Made by a program: the position numbers and the translations under genes
Notes under the pieces: generated by a model
The model's input: only the letters and a program-made list of their open reading frames with translations
Told to the model about the DNA's origin: nothing
The model's database searches: none
In this document: one piece after another, positions 1 to 11,262 of the stretch
Layout of the letters: each line of letters begins with the position of its first letter
How positions within the stretch are numbered: position 1 is the stretch's first letter
Assembly (NCBI GenBank): GCA_032164295.1
Contig: JAJHTX010000002.1
Span: 3,410,001 to 3,474,000 of the forward strand
Length of the DNA: 64,000 nucleotides
Source: Inonotus obliquus
Lineage: Eukaryota; Basidiomycota; Agaricomycetes; Hymenochaetales; Hymenochaetaceae
Direction of reading: 5' to 3'

Positions 1-2915
1 AGGTCCCCGAGTTCCGCAATGTCACACTGAAGTGTCTAGCAGAAATTGCAGCCTTGAACGTTGGTCCGGAATACGACCCTAAATTCGTCATTTTGTTCGC
101 CATGGTCATGACCTCTGTTAACCGCATGATCCCTCCAAATACCAATATCACCGAAGCTTATGCGAATGCGAACGATTCCGGCCAGGAACTCGTCCTGAAT
201 CTTGCATTGTTCTTAACAAACTTTCTCTCCAATCATTTGCGAGCCGTGGAGACAGAGCAAAATCGGGATGTTCTCCTAAATGCTCACCTTTACATGGTCA
301 AGGTCTCCCAAGTGGACGAACGAGAAGTTTTCAAAATTTGTCTCGAATATTGGCTGAAACTTGTGGCTGAGCTCTATGAGGAGATCCAGAGTTTACCTAT
401 CGGTGACTCCGGTTTGCTCATGGGACTCAATCTCGGAAACTCTTCGATGCTCGGGGGCATATCGCTACGGAAGAACATTTATAGTGACGTTCTTTCTAAT
501 CTTCGCCTGGTCGTAATCGAGAAGATGGTCAAGCCGGAGGAGGTATGGTGCTTTCTATCACTCAATCTTACATGTTTTCTAATATCGGAATATTTAGGTT
601 CTTGTCGTCGAGAATGACGAAGGCGAAGTTGTCCGTGAGATCATGAAGGAGAGCGATACAATTGTCCTGTACAAGTCAATGCGAGAACTACTTGTGTATT
701 TGACACACTTGGATGTCCTAGACACGGAGAATATCCTCACGGAGAAGCTTGCAAAGCAGGTTGACGGATCAGAATGGTCATGGAACAATCTCAACACGCT
801 TTGCTGGGCCATCGGTTCGATTTCAGGAGCTATGAGTAAGTTTGGCTTCAATTCATCCCGCAAAATTGTCGTTGACGTTCTTTAGATGAGGAGACAGAGA
901 AACGCTTCCTTGTTACCATCATCAAGGAGCTGCTCGGGCTTGTCGAAATGAAACGTGGAAAAGACAACAAGGCCATCGTTGCATCCAATATCATGTACAT
1001 CGTCGGCCAGTATCCACGCTTCCTCAAGGCGCATTGGAAGTTCCTAAAGACTGTGGTTAATAAGCTATTCGAGTTCATGCACGAGACACACGAAGGTGTA
1101 CAAGATATGGCTTGCGATACGTTCATCAAGATCGCACAGAAATGTCGACGACACTTCGTCATGCAACAGTCTGGTGAAACGGAGCCATTCGTCGATGAGA
1201 TTCTCCGATCCTTACACCGTATTACGGTTGACCTCGCCCCACACCAGGTTCACACCTTTTATGAAGCTGTTGGATACATGATCTCAGCCCAGCCAAACAA
1301 ACCGCAACAGGAGAAGCTCATTGCTAAACTCATGGAATTACCAAACAATGCTGTGAGGTCTCTTCATACTTTTACAAACTATTTCTTACTCGCCGATTTT
1401 TAGTGGGATTCCTTAATGGCACAGGCGGCGCAAAACATGGATGTCCTGAGTAGTATTGATAACATAAAAATTCTCGCAAACGTCCTGAAGACAAACGTCG
1501 CAGCCTGCCAGTCAGTTGGCAGCTTCTTCCTTCCACAGCTTGGTCGTGTATTTCTGGACATGCTAGGCTTGTACAAGGCTGTTAGTGGGATCATCAGCGA
1601 ATCGGTCGCTCGGGAAGGTATTGTGTTTGGCCATCTTAGTGTTCCATGCAAGTCTTATTTACCGTATGCGCAGGTCTGATTGCAACCAAAACTCCGAAAG
1701 TTCGCCAGTTGCGGACAGTCAAGAAGGAGATTCTCAAGTTAATGGAAACGTACATCAAGAAGGCTGAGGATCTCGAGGCAATCTATAACAACTTTATCCC
1801 GCCATTATTGGATGCCATCCTCGGCGACTATGCCGCGAATGTTCCTGCCGCTCGTGACGCAGAGGTCCTCAACGTGATGGCCACAATCACTTCCCGCCTT
1901 GGGGTAAGAGTTGCCAACATTTCAATGTTCTCCCCGCTGACTACCTTCCCAACAGCCTATACTTACACCACAAGTTCCGCCCATTCTGGACGCTGTCTTC
2001 GAACCAACTTTGAGTATGATTAATCAAGACTTTTCGGAGTACCCTGAGCACCGCGTCGGATTCTTCAAACTTTTACGAGCAATTAATGTCAACTGCTTCC
2101 CAGGTATGCCCGTTGGATGTTACCGCCTACGCTCTGCTGACGGTCCTGTTTGTTCGCTCAGCGTTACTCGGGTTGCCTCCACCTACTTTCAAAATGTTTA
2201 TGGATAGTATTATCTGGGCCATTAAGCATACTATGCGAGATATTGCTGACATGGGTCTGAACCGTACGTTATCATGCCACTCATCTGCCAATTTGGTCCC
2301 TGATTACTTCTTGTCCAGTTTGCCTTGAGGTCGTCAACAATTTTGCGGCTGCTGAACCAAGCGTCTCAAACGCCTTCTTCCAACAGTTCTTCCTAAGCAT
2401 TACTCAGGACATTTTCTATGTTTTAACAGACGCCGACCACAAGAGTGGTTTCAAGTTACAGAGTGTGCTTCTGGCCCGCTTATTTCAACTGGTTGAGACG
2501 AATCAAATCCAGGCGCCGCTGTTTGACCCGTCAACAGTACCGGACCCGAGCATATCCAATTCTGTCTTTCTTCGTGAATACTGCACGAACCTACTCAGGT
2601 CGGCGTTTCCGCATATGCAACTGTACGTTGAGTCTCTGCTCCTTTCTCCGCTGAAATTAACCTTCCTGCAGGGTTCACGTCCAGGCGTTCGTCCTCAGCT
2701 TGGGCGAACTACACAGCGACATCAACCACTTCAAGCTCGCTTTACGCGATTTCCTTATTTCCCTCAAGGAGTTCCAGGGTGACAATACCGAACTGTTCCT
2801 GGAGGAGAAGGAATCAGAGGCGCAGAGGCGAGCAGAGGAGGAACGTCAGGCTGCGATGCGCATTCCCGGAATGCTGAAACCCTCGCAAATTGAAGATAAA
2901 GACGAAGACATCTAG
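1..2915 (+). CDS. CRM1: Exportin-1 (CRM1/XPO1), 3' part
   Basis: This is the karyopherin that carries leucine-rich-NES cargo out of the nucleus with RanGTP. The 5' part lies before the window. The visible exons give the central and C-terminal HEAT repeats, with near-identical family blocks: [41 protein letters not shown] and [11 protein letters not shown]. The protein ends in an acidic tail, [10 protein letters not shown], as in other CRM1 proteins. The codon at 802-804 is the cysteine equivalent to human Cys528, the leptomycin B target. Frame changes between blocks mark at least six short introns (for example near 543-598, 833-886, 1352-1403 and 2104-2160). It is followed by a same-strand gene after about 440 bp. 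The family call is very secure; individual exon joins were not all resolved. Confidence 0.97.
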
Positions 2916-3351
2916 TGTGCGGACGCCACTGAGCCACTACCCACCTATACTCACCCACAAATGTCTTGCCATACCGCTATTAGGACACCCTGTAGATCTG
3001 ACCAGCATTTTTACTTCATCGTTCCTTTAAACTGTCATGATACAACTCTTCAGCAGTCTCTTTTGCTCATGTGCTATCGAGATTCACTCTTGGCTGCGTC
3101 TTCACCATTGTAAAGTAGAACTAAATGCCTGTAGCTTTTTTATTTGTCCGTTTGCCGAAGGAAGATTGCAATAGCTTCTTAATTTCATAGTTGACTCGAG
3201 AATGTCGTCCTGAGCAAGTCCCACAACATCAATGGCTATTTTGTTCCAGAAAAATTGTGGTGGATCGACGTGACGCGCCTCTGTGTCAGTCTACCACCCG
3301 GCAAATGTGGTGAACAGACTGAACAATACAACCTCGCACCAGATCACTAAC
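2916..3351. other. Intergenic, CRM1 3' flank and upstream region of next gene
   Basis: A 436-bp same-strand gap. It should hold the CRM1 3' UTR and the promoter of the gene starting at 3352. It is moderately T-rich, and I see no open frame or repeat of note. Confidence 0.6.
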
Positions 3352-4091
3352 ATGGGAAATTCATCGTCGAAAGCTGCTCGGAAGCTTCCTTCAAAGGCTA
3401 CTGCTCCATGGGCGGGAGCAAGAACAGACAGAAGTGTCCCACCACAGCTACCGCAAACTGCATTGGCAAGTGAAACCAACAACGCATGTGAGTGTCCGTT
3501 ATTTCTTCTCGATACATATTAATTCAGCACTCGCCTTCTTCAAAGCTATTCAGCGAGATGCTAGGGATCCAACCCATGACCCGCAGTTCCTGGAGAAGTT
3601 GAGACAGCTTGGTCCAGTGAAGGTGGACCATCGCGTGGCACCAACATCAGCGGTACTTGATCATCCCCCTCGCTTGCAATGAATGAATGGTCAACTGATA
3701 CTGCCTAGAACTCTCATATGAGACACGTTTTGCAGTCGAGACAGGCATCCGAAGAAGAGGCGGCCTCGGCTGTGCCTCCCAGAAACCGCCTTCGTGCGGG
3801 CGAACTCTTTAGTGTACTTGAGACAAGAAAAGTTGTCCGATCGCGAGAAGAGTTACAGGAGATCGCAGATCAGTATAATATAGATGTGGATGTCTTGGAA
3901 AGGATGTCGCGGTTTGTGAATACTCCGAGTGTCATTGAGGAGACGAGACGAACCGTTTTAGATGAGGAGGGGAAGGAGAGGTTCACCGTGCACGTACGTT
4001 CCTGTCCCTCTTATATTTTTTTACTGTTCTGAAGCGACGTTATCAGGCCGGTTGGGAAGAACCTTCTCGACAAATGGGAAGGTCAAGGTGA
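3352..4091 (+). CDS. Small putative N-myristoylated protein, unknown function
   Basis: I do not recognise a named family. The start is chosen because it gives MGNSSSKAARK, a good N-myristoylation context (Gly2, Ser6, basic residues after). Exons join as follows: exon 1 ends before GTGAGT near 3487; exon 2 begins after TTAATTCAG near 3528 and encodes FFKAIQRDARDPTHDPQFLE; exon 3 begins after CCTAG near 3710 and encodes RLRAGELFSVLETRKVV and a charged helical stretch (EELQEIADQYNIDVDVLERM); a last short exon after TTATCAG ends GWEEPSRQMGRSR then stop. The total is about 200 residues, with no transmembrane segment. The regular helical, charged sequence and consistent splice sites support a real gene. 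The stop lies 87 bp from the convergent O-methyltransferase. Confidence 0.8.
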
Positions 4092-4178
4092 TATTCCACG
4101 TCGAAGGTCAGTTGATACACATGAATCACAGACACAAAGCAATCCTCTTCTCTAACTCCAATAGCGAAAGTTACAGCA

Positions 4179-5046
4179 TTACAGCTTAATCGAATACAGT
4201 ATCCCATCGTATCCCTTCTCCCCGGCTAGACCCAATGTTGTGGCATCGACCTCTTTATCGTCTTTGAGGTGGTCTAAAAGTTGTCTAACCCCTACAACGT
4301 TCACATCGTCGGTATTCTCGGGTTCCAAGGCAACTCTTCCTCCTCGAACGACGTTATCAACGATCTAAAGAAAGGAATTGAGGAGTGCCGTCCTCCTCGA
4401 AGATAGCCACCTCCTCTAACGAGCACTTACAATGACTGCCCCTTTCCTGGCTAGTTTCTTTGCTTCGAGGAAGTACGTCAAATTGCCTGGCTTATCAGCA
4501 TCGATGAAGACGAAATCAAATGACTCGTTCGGCGGGAGGTTCTTTAGAGTGTCTGCGGCAGGACCGATTTTCACCTCCACTTTGTCTGAAAGACCAGCAC
4601 GGTCGATGTTTTCTCGTGCAACCTGAGCAATATATACATCAAAACTCGCAGAGATGGGGTGTGTTTCACGTATCTTACAGTGGCATGCTTTTCCGATATT
4701 TCAAGACTGACGAGCCTCCCGTCAGTAGGCAATGCTCGAGCGAGCCAGATAGTAGAGTATCTAATCGACACTCCATCAGTATGCACACCCTTTGATTAAG
4801 AAAAAAAACATACCCTCCCAACGTTCCGACCTCAAGGATACGCTTTGCTCCTATTGCACGCGCTGCAAGATTTAAGAACTTGCCCTGAGCGGCGGAGACT
4901 GCAATTTCGGGTAGTTCGTTATTCTGACTGTTTTTAATGGCATACTCGAGCGCAGCGTCTTTCGGAATAAGAAAATCGTTGTGGTAGATATCAGATTTAA
5001 TCCAATCTTCTGGGTCTGTCGAGGCGAATTCTGCTGGAGGGGCCAT
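4179..5046 (-). CDS. SAM-dependent O-methyltransferase (class I, caffeoyl-CoA OMT type)
   Basis: A cation-dependent-type small-molecule O-methyltransferase. Reading from the start at 5046: residues 1-60 form the helical N-terminus. They are followed by the SAM-binding motif ILEVGTLGGYSTIWLARALP, split by a short intron near 4800-4816. Next come VSLEISEKHA, then VEVKIGPAADTLKNLP, then FDFVFIDADKPGNLTYFLE with the acidic metal/SAM-site residues. After an intron near 4380-4430 it reads IVDNVVRGGRV, the usual motif of this family. It ends GYDGILYSIKL. Length (about 230-240 aa) fits the family. The substrate cannot be told from sequence. It lies in tandem with APC5 upstream (186 bp) and convergent with the gene at 3352-4091. 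Confidence 0.92.
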
Positions 5047-5231
5047 TGCTGAGGGGTACGATTACATTCCCACTGCTGTAGTCGCGTGTTTATATACTTT
5101 CTAATGCGATGCGTCCCTGTTTCGCACGTCATATTCAACACATACATTTCATTAAATTTCCTCGATGTAACTGATAAGGTACGAGTATGTTTAGCCCGGC
5201 TGATCCCTCTCTACACGAAGGAGACTCTTAT

Positions 5232-8200
5232 TCATTCCCGTAATGCAAGTTTAGAACAAATTTCGTTAACAAGGTTCCATATTTCGTCCCATCCAGCGTT
5301 AACATAAATACTTTCCAGACGCTCGTGTTCCCTTTTTGCGTCTCTATGTCGTAAAGCCGCAGCATCCCGCTCATGGTGATTGCCAAGCTGATTGTAAACG
5401 AGAGCTTGGATGTAGAGAACATCTTCAACGGCCGATTGGATCTCGAGAGCGAGGTAGTCTTGTTCGGCTATTAATAGGTAATACAGGGCATCTTGCAGTC
5501 TATCTGGTGCGTGGATTGCTTGAGGAGGAAGCGAACAGCATTAGTGATTTCATTCCGCTCCGGTGAAGAAAATCCCTCACTTTCTTGGTGATTGCAAGCA
5601 ATAATACATCTGGCAAGGACAAAGCATGCGAACGCTCGAATCTCGACGTCGTCCCCACCGATCACCTGCACCAAGTTAGCTCTGTGCGGTAAAAAGTAGA
5701 AGTCAAGCAATCCTTTCACCTGTGGCATGATTTCTTCTACCAGCCGCTTGCTCCACAAGGACATTCCGAACTCAAGACCTACATCAGCTAGTAGAACCGT
5801 CGCAAGTCGATACTGACGGAAACGTCCTTGGTATTCGCTCTGCCATAGAGCTTTAAGGACATATTCCACAGCCATCGCGCCCTGATTTACTTTCTGTACA
5901 AGATACGAGTCGGTCTGCGGTTTAATAAATAGGGTGAAATAGTCCGCACCCTCAATTGCATTGCCCTATACAACTGTCCGGCGATTGTCGGAGACGCACC
6001 CATCTTATCCAATGGTATGAAGTAAAAATCGGTCCAAGCAGTGAAAGATCCAGGTCGACGAGGTTTGAGAAACTCGTTCGCTTGGCGAATTTGACCTCTT
6101 AGCGTTGCGGTAAGAATAAATATGGGGAAGGGGTCCGATAAGAACGGCTATGCGTACCTCCGAGTAGCGAAATGAAGCATCGTTATCCAAATCTCACCCG
6201 CCCAATATCCGACTTGGTTTAGACTGTAATCTAAGCCACGCCAGGTTTCTGGGTCCAGGAGAATGCCAAATGCTGCACTTTCGTTCCCTTGTCGTGCGTA
6301 CTGCGAAGATATTAGATCCTGCAATCAAAAAAAACGTTTCTCTGATAGGAAGTACCATGGCGGCCCGATTTTGAAGGGTAGTGAAGCGGGTATCGCAGGA
6401 GTCACCGCTTGAGCTAAAAGCTAAGACGATATTCTCCTCTATAATTGCCAACCTCTCACAGCCTGCACGAAGTTAGAGAAGAGATCTAGAAATAGCAGTT
6501 CTCAACCATACCGGCTAATCTCCATAAAATGGCTTGCATTGAATGGAAAGCCCATTGATCGTCCTGACCAGTCGGAGCACCTCGATAATCTCTGTGATAT
6601 GCATATAATGCTAGAGCTTCAACGACCTTTTCAAAACAATCACTTAAGGGTTGGGCCTTGACTGTTCGTCAGAAGGCATGTAATAATGCATAATCTGAAG
6701 ACACGCACCTCGCGGAGCAGCTTCCCGACATCATTAAGCACTTCTAGAGGAGGCATATCCGGTTGTATTTCATTCAGAGGCTCGCGACGGGATCTCGTCT
6801 TTCCCTCAGTTCTCCGCAGAAGCCTAAATTGTGATCAGGAGTAAACTGCGACCAGCCTCTACAGAATAAGCAGACCGACTCACGCCATACATTGCTGAAG
6901 AACGACATTATCACCAGATGTCCGGGCCACCGTAATAGCTTCTGTAAGGAGCTATTAGGTGATAGCGGAATCACTCATTAGCACCAGTCCCGAGTGTGAA
7001 TAGTCACGAAGGTCAAACCTTTCGCGCAGCTGCGACCTGTCCGTTGAAAATGTGCATCCGAACCAGATTCAGCACTGCATGTTGACGAAGATCCCTACGC
7101 AGTGTCAGAAACGTCATGTGTACGATATAGTATTACTGAACTTACGGGTCTGTAGACCCGCCAAACCGTTGTTCAAAGAAGCGTCTCAGATTTTCGGACG
7201 CCACTTGCTTGTCGCCGTTTGCGCGAGCTTTTTCAAAACTAAGCTCAAAACTAAGCTCTCGTTCTTTGCGCGATACGGTCGGTATCTAAACTTACATGCC
7301 AAAAGGTTCAGGGTCTGCCGACGGTTGTGCGTCATGAGGTGTCTTTATTAGGAGACAGTCTGTTGAAAGTTAATCGACATTCGGTTGACTGTATTCTGAC
7401 ATACCATTTCTGATAGCATCCTTGATTGTCCTCTGGTATCCTCTGGACGTATCGCCCTCTGCCCAGGCTCGGAAGTCATCCACAAAACTAGATAGTCCGA
7501 AGAAGGACATTTTTCTGAACGAAAGATATGCACGCCTGGCGAAAAGGCCAAACAAGGAGCGTTTTTCCTAGTGATATAATTAGAGCTCATTCATAAGGAC
7601 GCTATTTGACATACAAAGGGTGGCTCCTGATCTGAAGGCTATCCGAACGATTGTGAGGTAGTAGTTGCAATAGATTCAAAAATATCTTGTTACCTCTTCG
7701 TCTTCCGATGTGGTCCACAACGATGGTAATTCTAGATACAGAAAATTAGCAGATAATTAGCAGACAGTCTGGGCCACTGAAGGAGAGTTGGACCTGAGAA
7801 GAAGTCGGTAAATCGATACGTCGAGTTCAGTAGTTGTGGCTTGATGCAATTTAGTACTTGATTCCTCCATCCAGGCAAGTCACATACCAGCCCGCGCAAT
7901 TCGCTCATTAGGGACTCGTTGTCATCTGGAGCAATAAGCTGCCCTAGGTCAAGCTCACACAGGAGTTGCTCGAAGGATTTGGGTTGAGCAATCTATTTAA
8001 ACGTAAGAGACGCCGACAATCCACGCGAGTATATGACATCTTACTTCAGAGACTTCCCCGATCAACACACGGTAAACATGCAAGAGGTAACGGCTGGTTA
8101 GCTTGAGGCGTTCTTGAGGATGGAAAGCCCAGAACATGATGCCGAGAAGAGGTACATGATGAGGTCGGAGGAATGCGCTTCGAGAGGAGTGAGACAAATG

Positions 8201-8239
8201 ATCTCTCGATTTGAATCCAGGTGCACGTTGTCCAGCCAT
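5232..8239 (-). CDS. APC5: Anaphase-promoting complex subunit 5 (APC5-like)
   Basis: A scaffold subunit of the APC/C ubiquitin ligase that drives mitotic exit. Evidence is a chain of short exons. The N-terminal block LRPHHVPLLGIMFW is followed by RLKLTSRYLLHVYRVL. A conserved block SLFGLFARRAYLSFRKMSFF matches the APC5 N-terminal domain (human GLFLRHMILAYSKLSFSQVF region). TPR-like helices follow, with LRQHAVLNLVRMHIFNGQ in the middle. The C-terminus, DVLYIQALVYNQLGNHHERD, resembles the last TPR of APC5. The stop is TGA at 5232-5234. I chose the ATG at 8239 because it leads in frame into the conserved N-terminal block; an in-frame ATG at 8308 is an alternative. About ten introns are implied by frame changes and were not all placed. 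It is divergent from NOC3 with 123 bp between start codons. Confidence 0.85.
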
Positions 8240-8362
8240 ATTGCAGACGCAGCTCAGGGGTGTTTGTTGAGGCTTGAGGAAATGTGTACGCGTCGAACGT
8301 GACCTCACGCGACAACGGAATTAGCCGAACCAACACTTCACAAAATTTTGGTCTCGCGTGTC
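8240..8362. promoter_or_regulatory. Shared APC5/NOC3 divergent promoter region
   Basis: Only 123 bp separate the predicted APC5 start (8239, minus) from the NOC3 start (8363, plus), so the two genes probably share a bidirectional promoter. If APC5 starts at 8308 instead, the spacer falls to 54 bp. No TATA box was identified. Confidence 0.55.
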
Positions 8363-11262
8363 ATGTCCATCCACAAAGCTATGGGCAAGTCACTGGGAAA
8401 GCGCAAGGCGTCTACCTCTACTGTAAGTCTACTCAAGTCGGTACCCTCGAACTAGGCTCAACCCTCTGTAGGGCTCTTCCAAGAGGACTAAACTTTCAAG
8501 CAAGAAAGGAAGAGTAAAAGCGAATGCCAAAGGCAAGGAAAAAGAACGTGCTTACGACAAACCCTTTATTACGATTCCACGGAGGGGCGATGAAAGCGGC
8601 ACGGATATCTCAGGAGATGACTTGGAGTTCTTTGCTGAAGATGTCGAGGCCGCGAATAGATTCCTTAAGAACCTGGATGAGAAGGGCATTGCCAGGTGCG
8701 TTTGAACTGCTATATGTCGTCCTGTGGTAATCTCATTCCAACTCTAGGAGCAAAAAGGAGCAGGAGAGGCTTCATAAGCTCACGAAGCCGCAGCAGAGAG
8801 TGCCGGCCAAGGAAGACGACCTTCCATCTGTTGAATCTCATAGTGAAGACGAAGGATCGTGGAGCTCTGACGTTCCTGATGACAGCGACTCTATTCCTTC
8901 AGACGATGGTTATGCATCCTCCAGTACTAGCCATCAAATCCACACGAAGTCTGCTCGCCGATTTTCCGACGACGAAGAAATGCCCTACGAAATGTTGCCC
9001 AGAAAGCGTAGGAAATCGTGGGATACAGACGAAGAAGAGGAAAGGGGTATTTCTCGGTTACCCATAAAGTTCCAAGATGGCAGAATACAAAAGTCAGAGC
9101 AAAAGGTTATCCCTCGGCGACAAACGGAACAGGAAGAGGGGGGCTCAACTGATGAGGCCGGTTCTGATGAAGAACCGATAGTGCCACCTCGCGAGGACGT
9201 CTCGACAGCTGCGCGTTTTGGAAGACCTGCGGTGCTGGATGTGATTTCTACGAAGTCGCGTAAGGCTCGAGTCCTGGCGGCAAAGGAGCAAATAGCAAGC
9301 ATTTGCCAGGACATTGTGGCCGATCCGGAAAACAGTGTGAGCCCCGGCGATCGATATATACCACATAATTCATTTATTTGCTTACTGTGTCCGCGCAGAT
9401 TGGACTCCTTCGTCGTTTGCACACGTTTTGCCTTTCGCAAATCTCGACACCTTCACATCCTGAGCCAGTTCCGAACGATGTGCTTATCCGAAGGCTCGCC
9501 CTTCTATCACAACTAGCCGTCTACAGGGATATTATTCCAGGCTATCGAATAAGGCCTCTTACAGACAAAGAAAAAGCCGAGAAAGTCAGCCAGTTGGTTC
9601 AACGGACCCGAGATTTTGAACAAGGTCTTGTCAATGTCTATCAAGCGTATTTGCGAGTCCTTGAAAGCGAGTTGAAGGGTACGTTACATGCGTCTCCCTT
9701 TCCTTCTTTTCTTCTGACATCCACTAACAGCGAAAAGCGAGCTCTCCGAGACTGCTTTGCAATGTATATGCCAACTACTCACTGATCTAACGCATTTCAA
9801 TTTCCGAGTCAATCTGATGATTGCAATCGTCGCTCGCCTGAGTAGGAAGGCCTGTGATGAGGTTGGTTTTCCTAGATACCGATAGGAAGAGGTTCTGATG
9901 ATGAGCTTTTGAACAGTCCTCGGAACTCTGTCTCAAGACTCTTTCATCTATATTGAGGAACGACGTGCTTGGACAGGCATCGTTAGAGGTCGTTCGGCTT
10001 CTGAACCGCATGATAAAAGAGAGGCACTTCAATGTTCATCCAAACGTGATGTTTTGTCTCCTCGATTTACGTTTGAAGACGGAACTCGGAGGCGTGCGCG
10101 CGTCACAGTCCAAGGCTGACAAAGAAAGACCTGAAAATATTATGTCGAAGGGCAAAGCGGCGGCTCGGCGAGCGAAAGGGAAGATGACGGTACAACCACA
10201 TCTGAGTAAGAAGGCAAAGAAGAAATTGAAGGAGGTGAAGGAGATCGAGGAAGAAATGCGTGGTGCAAATGCTGTAGTTGACCGCGAAGAACGTGCTTCT
10301 TTGGTAAGTACCGAAGGCCTTCCCCAACATTTGCTCTAGCTAAGTCGGTCCTCTTCAGCAAACGGAGACCTTGAAGTTGCTGTTCGCCCTTTATTTCCGA
10401 ATCTTGAAAAGTGACAAGCCCACTCTTCTCATGCCTGCTGCCCTTCAGGGTATATCACGTTTCGCCCATCTTGTGAACATCGACTTCTTCAGGGACCTCC
10501 TACAAGTTTTGCGTGAACACGTATCTCGTACTCCAAAAGCCGATGAAACCAAAGACGAAACAGATGGCGAAGATGAGGAGGAACTGGTGATGCCTGATGT
10601 GCGAGACATTCATCTGCGACTACATTGTATCGTGACTGCCTTTGAGCTTCTGTCTGGACAAGGTATGGCCTGCGACTTTTGATTATAACATGGACTAACG
10701 TGTTCATTCCTGTCACACCATAGGAGAAGCATTGGACATTGACTTATCCGACTTCGTCAAACGTCTATACGCGTTAATAATTCCCCTGAGTTGCATGCCC
10801 GGCATTGAAGAACCTGTCGCTGGTACGAGGGGGCCACGCGGGTCAAGATCGGAGGACGGAGGCGATACACCTGCAAACATGCTCTTCCGAGCTTTAAACC
10901 TAGTCTTCTTCCCTCGGTCCGCTAGTGCTGCTAGTGGCAAATCACCTCCGTGGCGGACCGCAGCATTTACCAAGCGTCTTCTAACAGCTTCCTTGCACTT
11001 TCCTAGTTTGATAGCTGAACGCTCCATCAAGTTTGTGCAGAGCCTTTTCGCAAAGGAGCCGAAACTGGAAGCACTCCTGTCAGTTGAGGATAGGATAACC
11101 AATGGCGTATATCATCCCGAAGTAGACGATCCTCAACTCTGTAACCCATTCGCCACGAACTTGTGGGAGTTGCAACTCCTCTTTGATACTCATGAAGATC
11201 AGGAGGTACGTCGACTAGCGAACGAACTCGTCCACTACTCGCATGATGCTGCAAGAAGCTGA
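8363..11262 (+). CDS. NOC3: Nucleolar complex protein 3 (NOC3), 60S ribosome and replication factor
   Basis: Noc3 acts with Noc2 in nucleolar export of pre-60S particles and is linked to replication licensing. The ATG at 8363 begins a basic stretch (MSIHKAMGKSLGKRKAST) followed by GTAAGT at 8423. The next exon starts after CTGTAG near 8470 and reads LEFFAEDVEAANRFLKNLDE. A long acidic/serine-rich linker follows, with the basic cluster LPRKRRKSW. The NOC3 core starts at about 9255 with KEQIASICQDIVADPENS, then IGLLRRLHTFCLSQ and a CBF/Mak21-like helical repeat region containing LALLSQLAVYRDIIPGYRIR, a typical NOC3 block. The C-terminal part has FRALNLVFFPRSAS and LFDTHEDQEVRRLANELVHY. About seven introns of 45-70 nt are implied. 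It is convergent with the large gap at 11.3-18.6 kb. Confidence 0.95.
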
